Assembly (NCBI GenBank): GCA_937897535.1
Contig: CALCQB010000371.1
Coordinates: 1-6,983, forward strand
Direction: 5' to 3'
DNA: 6,983 nt
Source of the DNA: an uncultured Novosphingobium sp.
Lineage (GTDB): Bacteria > Pseudomonadota > Alphaproteobacteria > Sphingomonadales > Sphingomonadaceae
Each line of letters starts with the position of its first letter. Positions within the stretch are counted from its first letter, which is position 1. A program made the position numbers and the translations under genes. The notes below the pieces were generated by a model. The model saw only the letters and a list, made by a program, of their open reading frames with translations. It searched no databases and had not been told where the DNA came from. Shown piece by piece: positions 5,313 to 6,983 of the stretch.

Positions 5313-6870
5313 CAACCGTCCCCGTCGTCCCAGCTGGAAACGCCGCACCAGCCTGACCGTGCGGATTCTGGCGGTCAACATCATTGCCTTGGGGCTGATG
5401 GCGGGCAGCCTGTTCTACCTCGATTCGTACCGCAAGCAGCTGTTCGAGGAGCGGTTCAAGCTGGCCCGGGCCGAGGCCGAGATCGCAGCCGCCGGGCTTG
5501 CTGCTGCCACCCCTGACGAGCGCCGCGACGTGCTGGTCCGGATCGGGCAAAGCCAGAAGCTGCGGCTACGCGTTTACAGCGCGAACGGTGCCTTGGAGCT
5601 CGACAGCTTCGCCCTCGGCCCGCCAAGTTTCACGCTGATCGATCCTGCGCACGAAGGATGGTACGAAGGCGGCGGGCGGCTGATTGATAACGCGATGGGG
5701 CTGATCCTCGATTCGCCGACCCGCGAGCCTTACCGCGAACCGGCAAATGACGTTGTATCGGCCTGGCCCGAGCTGACCCGTGCGGCCAGCACCCGCAGCA
5801 GCGCGGTGATCGCCCGCGCTGCGCCCGACCAGACCCCGATGATCAACGCCGCCGCCGCGGTCGGCGATCGGGGCGAGCTGTTGCTGGTCAGCCGCAATGC
5901 CCGCGACCTGACTCAAGCGGTCCGCGACGCGCGGGGCACCCTGGGGATCGTGCTGGCGGTGACCCTGATCATCTCGATCCAGCTTTCGCTGTTCCTCGCC
6001 CGGACGATCGTCCAGCCCTTGCGCGCACTGGTCCGCGCGGCAGTGCGGGTCCGGCTGGGGCGCGACCGCGCGGTCGAGGTGCCCCGGCTGCCCGAGCGCG
6101 GCGACGAGATCGGCCTGCTGGCACGCGCGCTATCCGACATGAGCGTGGCGCTGCGGCGCCGGATCGACGCGGTCGAAAGTTTCGCGGCCGATGTCGCGCA
6201 CGAGATCAAGAACCCGCTGGCGAGCCTGCGCTCGGCGGTCGAATCGCTCGAAAAGGTCAAGGACGACACGCTTCGCACCGAACTGACCCGGATCGCCGCG
6301 CACGATGTGCGGCGGATCGACCGGCTGGTCACCGAAATCGCCGAGGCCAGCCGGATCGACGCCGAGCTCAGCCGCACCCAGTTCATGCCGGTCAACCTCC
6401 ACGCACTGGCCAAGGCGCTGGTCCGCAGCCGCGACGAACGCGGCGAAAACCGCGGCCGGACGGTGCGGCTTGCCACCCATGGCGGCGGTCCGTGGGATGT
6501 GCCCGGCGAGGAAGCGCAATTGGCCCGGGTGCTCGAAAACCTGCTCGACAACGCGGTCTCGTTCTCCCCCGAGGTCGGCGAAGTGCGCCTGCTGTTCGAA
6601 CGCGATGACGACCGCGTGCAGCTCAGCGTGATCGATCAGGGCCCTGGCATCCCGGCCGAGGCGCGCGACAAGGTGTTCAACCGGTTCCACTCGCTGCGCC
6701 CGGCCGAGGAAGACTTCGGCAACCACTCAGGCCTTGGCCTGGCGATCGCCCGGACTATCGCCGAAGCGCACGACGGCACCCTGAGCGCCGCAGACCGTGC
6801 GGACGGTCAGCGCGGTGCCTGCCTGGTCCTCGCGCTGCCCGCGCTGGCCGAGGGTGAAGACGAGGAATGA
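5305..6870 (+). CDS. chvG: ChvG-type membrane sensor histidine kinase
   Basis: Inner-membrane kinase that phosphorylates ChvI; 521 residues. The start is ATG at 5305, overlapping the chvI stop (ATGTCTGA), which suggests translational coupling; the frame is open further upstream but that part is chvI read in another frame. Order of parts: a basic cytoplasmic tail (1-18), membrane span 1 (about 19-39), a periplasmic sensing region of about 170 residues with EGWYEGGGRLIDNA, span 2 (about 213-232), a HAMP-like linker (about 233-287), the H-box FAADVAHEIKNPL with His299, the N-box ENLLDNAVSFSP (Asn412, Asn416), the G1 box DQGPGIP (444-450), the F-box VFNRFHSLRP and the G2 box HSGLGLAIA (474-482). 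All catalytic motifs are intact. The sensing region resembles that of ChvG proteins. In rhizobia the kinase is restrained by periplasmic ExoR; whether such a partner exists here cannot be seen. Confidence 0.92.
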   Translation: MSDNRPRRPSWKRRTSLTVRILAVNIIALGLMAGSLFYLDSYRKQLFEERFKLARAEAEIAAAGLAAATPDERRDVLVRIGQSQKLRLRVYSANGALELDSFALGPPSFTLIDPAHEGWYEGGGRLIDNAMGLILDSPTREPYREPANDVVSAWPELTRAASTRSSAVIARAAPDQTPMINAAAAVGDRGELLLVSRNARDLTQAVRDARGTLGIVLAVTLIISIQLSLFLARTIVQPLRALVRAAVRVRLGRDRAVEVPRLPERGDEIGLLARALSDMSVALRRRIDAVESFAADVAHEIKNPLASLRSAVESLEKVKDDTLRTELTRIAAHDVRRIDRLVTEIAEASRIDAELSRTQFMPVNLHALAKALVRSRDERGENRGRTVRLATHGGGPWDVPGEEAQLARVLENLLDNAVSFSPEVGEVRLLFERDDDRVQLSVIDQGPGIPAEARDKVFNRFHSLRPAEEDFGNHSGLGLAIARTIAEAHDGTLSAADRADGQRGACLVLALPALAEGEDEE

Positions 6871-6983
6871 GCGCCGTTCATCAGGCGAGCTGCGTTGCAA
6901 TCGCGGGCCGTGCGGTGCTGATCGAGGGGCCACCGGGCAGCGGCAAGTCCAGTCTGGCGCTGGCGCTGATCGATCGCGGCGCG
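6867..6983 (+). CDS. hprK: HPr kinase/phosphorylase, short alphaproteobacterial form (3' end outside window)
   Basis: Only the first 39 codons are present. The start ATG shares four bases (ATGA) with the chvG stop, so translation is probably coupled. The visible sequence has QASCVAIAGRAVLIEG followed by the Walker A loop GPPGSGKSS (21-29, Lys27) and LALALIDRGA, the pattern at the start of alphaproteobacterial HprK. These proteins keep only the catalytic C-terminal domain of the Gram-positive enzyme and phosphorylate a serine of HPr. They act on the nitrogen-type PTS rather than sugar uptake. Position after chvG supports the call: chvI-chvG-hprK, usually followed by rapZ and PTS EIIA/HPr genes, is a common alphaproteobacterial order. 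The Walker loop has GPPG where GPSG is more usual, a mild change that keeps the P-loop. Identity is good, but the second half with the HprK signature is not visible. Confidence 0.88.
   Translation, partial: MSAVHQASCVAIAGRAVLIEGPPGSGKSSLALALIDRGA

Noticed and set aside
4422..5384. 320-codon open frame on the minus strand opposite chvI and the start of chvG
   Set aside because: Same in-register antisense effect; it shows no domain and overlaps an intact OmpR-type regulator and the divergent promoter region.
1..6983. Mobile element, CRISPR array, toxin-antitoxin pair or phage genes
   Set aside because: No transposase, integrase, regularly spaced repeats, tRNA or small toxin-like gene was seen; gene order and codon use are uniform across the window.

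Overview
The window reads as ordinary, compact chromosome of a GC-rich alphaproteobacterium, most likely a member of the Sphingomonadales (Novosphingobium/Erythrobacter type). The reasons are the gene order pckA / chvI-chvG-hprK, the short alphaproteobacterial form of HprK, the strong preference for G or C at third codon positions, and an excess of GANTC (CcrM-type) sites between genes. The lineage call is inference from gene content, not from a marker gene.

Layout, left to right. A DUF885 metallopeptidase-like gene runs off the left edge (1-1737, +). After a 94-bp gap with a clear ribosome binding site comes a 120-residue DUF3597 protein (1832-2194, +). This converges on a 119-residue YidB/DUF937-like protein (2266-2625, -). 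The two share a bidirectional intrinsic terminator with a GCAA tetraloop (2212-2247). Upstream of the YidB-like gene on the same strand is pckA, ATP-dependent PEP carboxykinase (2717-4324, -). A 241-bp divergent control region (4325-4565) separates pckA from chvI (4566-5312, +), chvG (5305-6870, +) and the first 39 codons of hprK (6867 to the right edge). The last three genes overlap by 8 and 4 bases and are almost certainly one operon.

How the genes fit together: ChvG is a membrane sensor kinase and ChvI its OmpR-type regulator, known in alphaproteobacteria for acid and cell-envelope stress. HprK phosphorylates HPr of the nitrogen-type PTS. PckA carries out the first committed step of gluconeogenesis. 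The cluster therefore couples envelope sensing, PTS phosphorylation state and the PEP/oxaloacetate node. This association is known in several alphaproteobacteria, so it is not new.

I found no mobile element, CRISPR array, tRNA, rRNA or obviously novel system. The points most worth a second look are the concentration of GANTC sites in intergenic DNA, including one against the -35 box of the predicted pckA promoter; the inverted repeats in the pckA/chvI control region; and the two small convergent proteins of unknown function.
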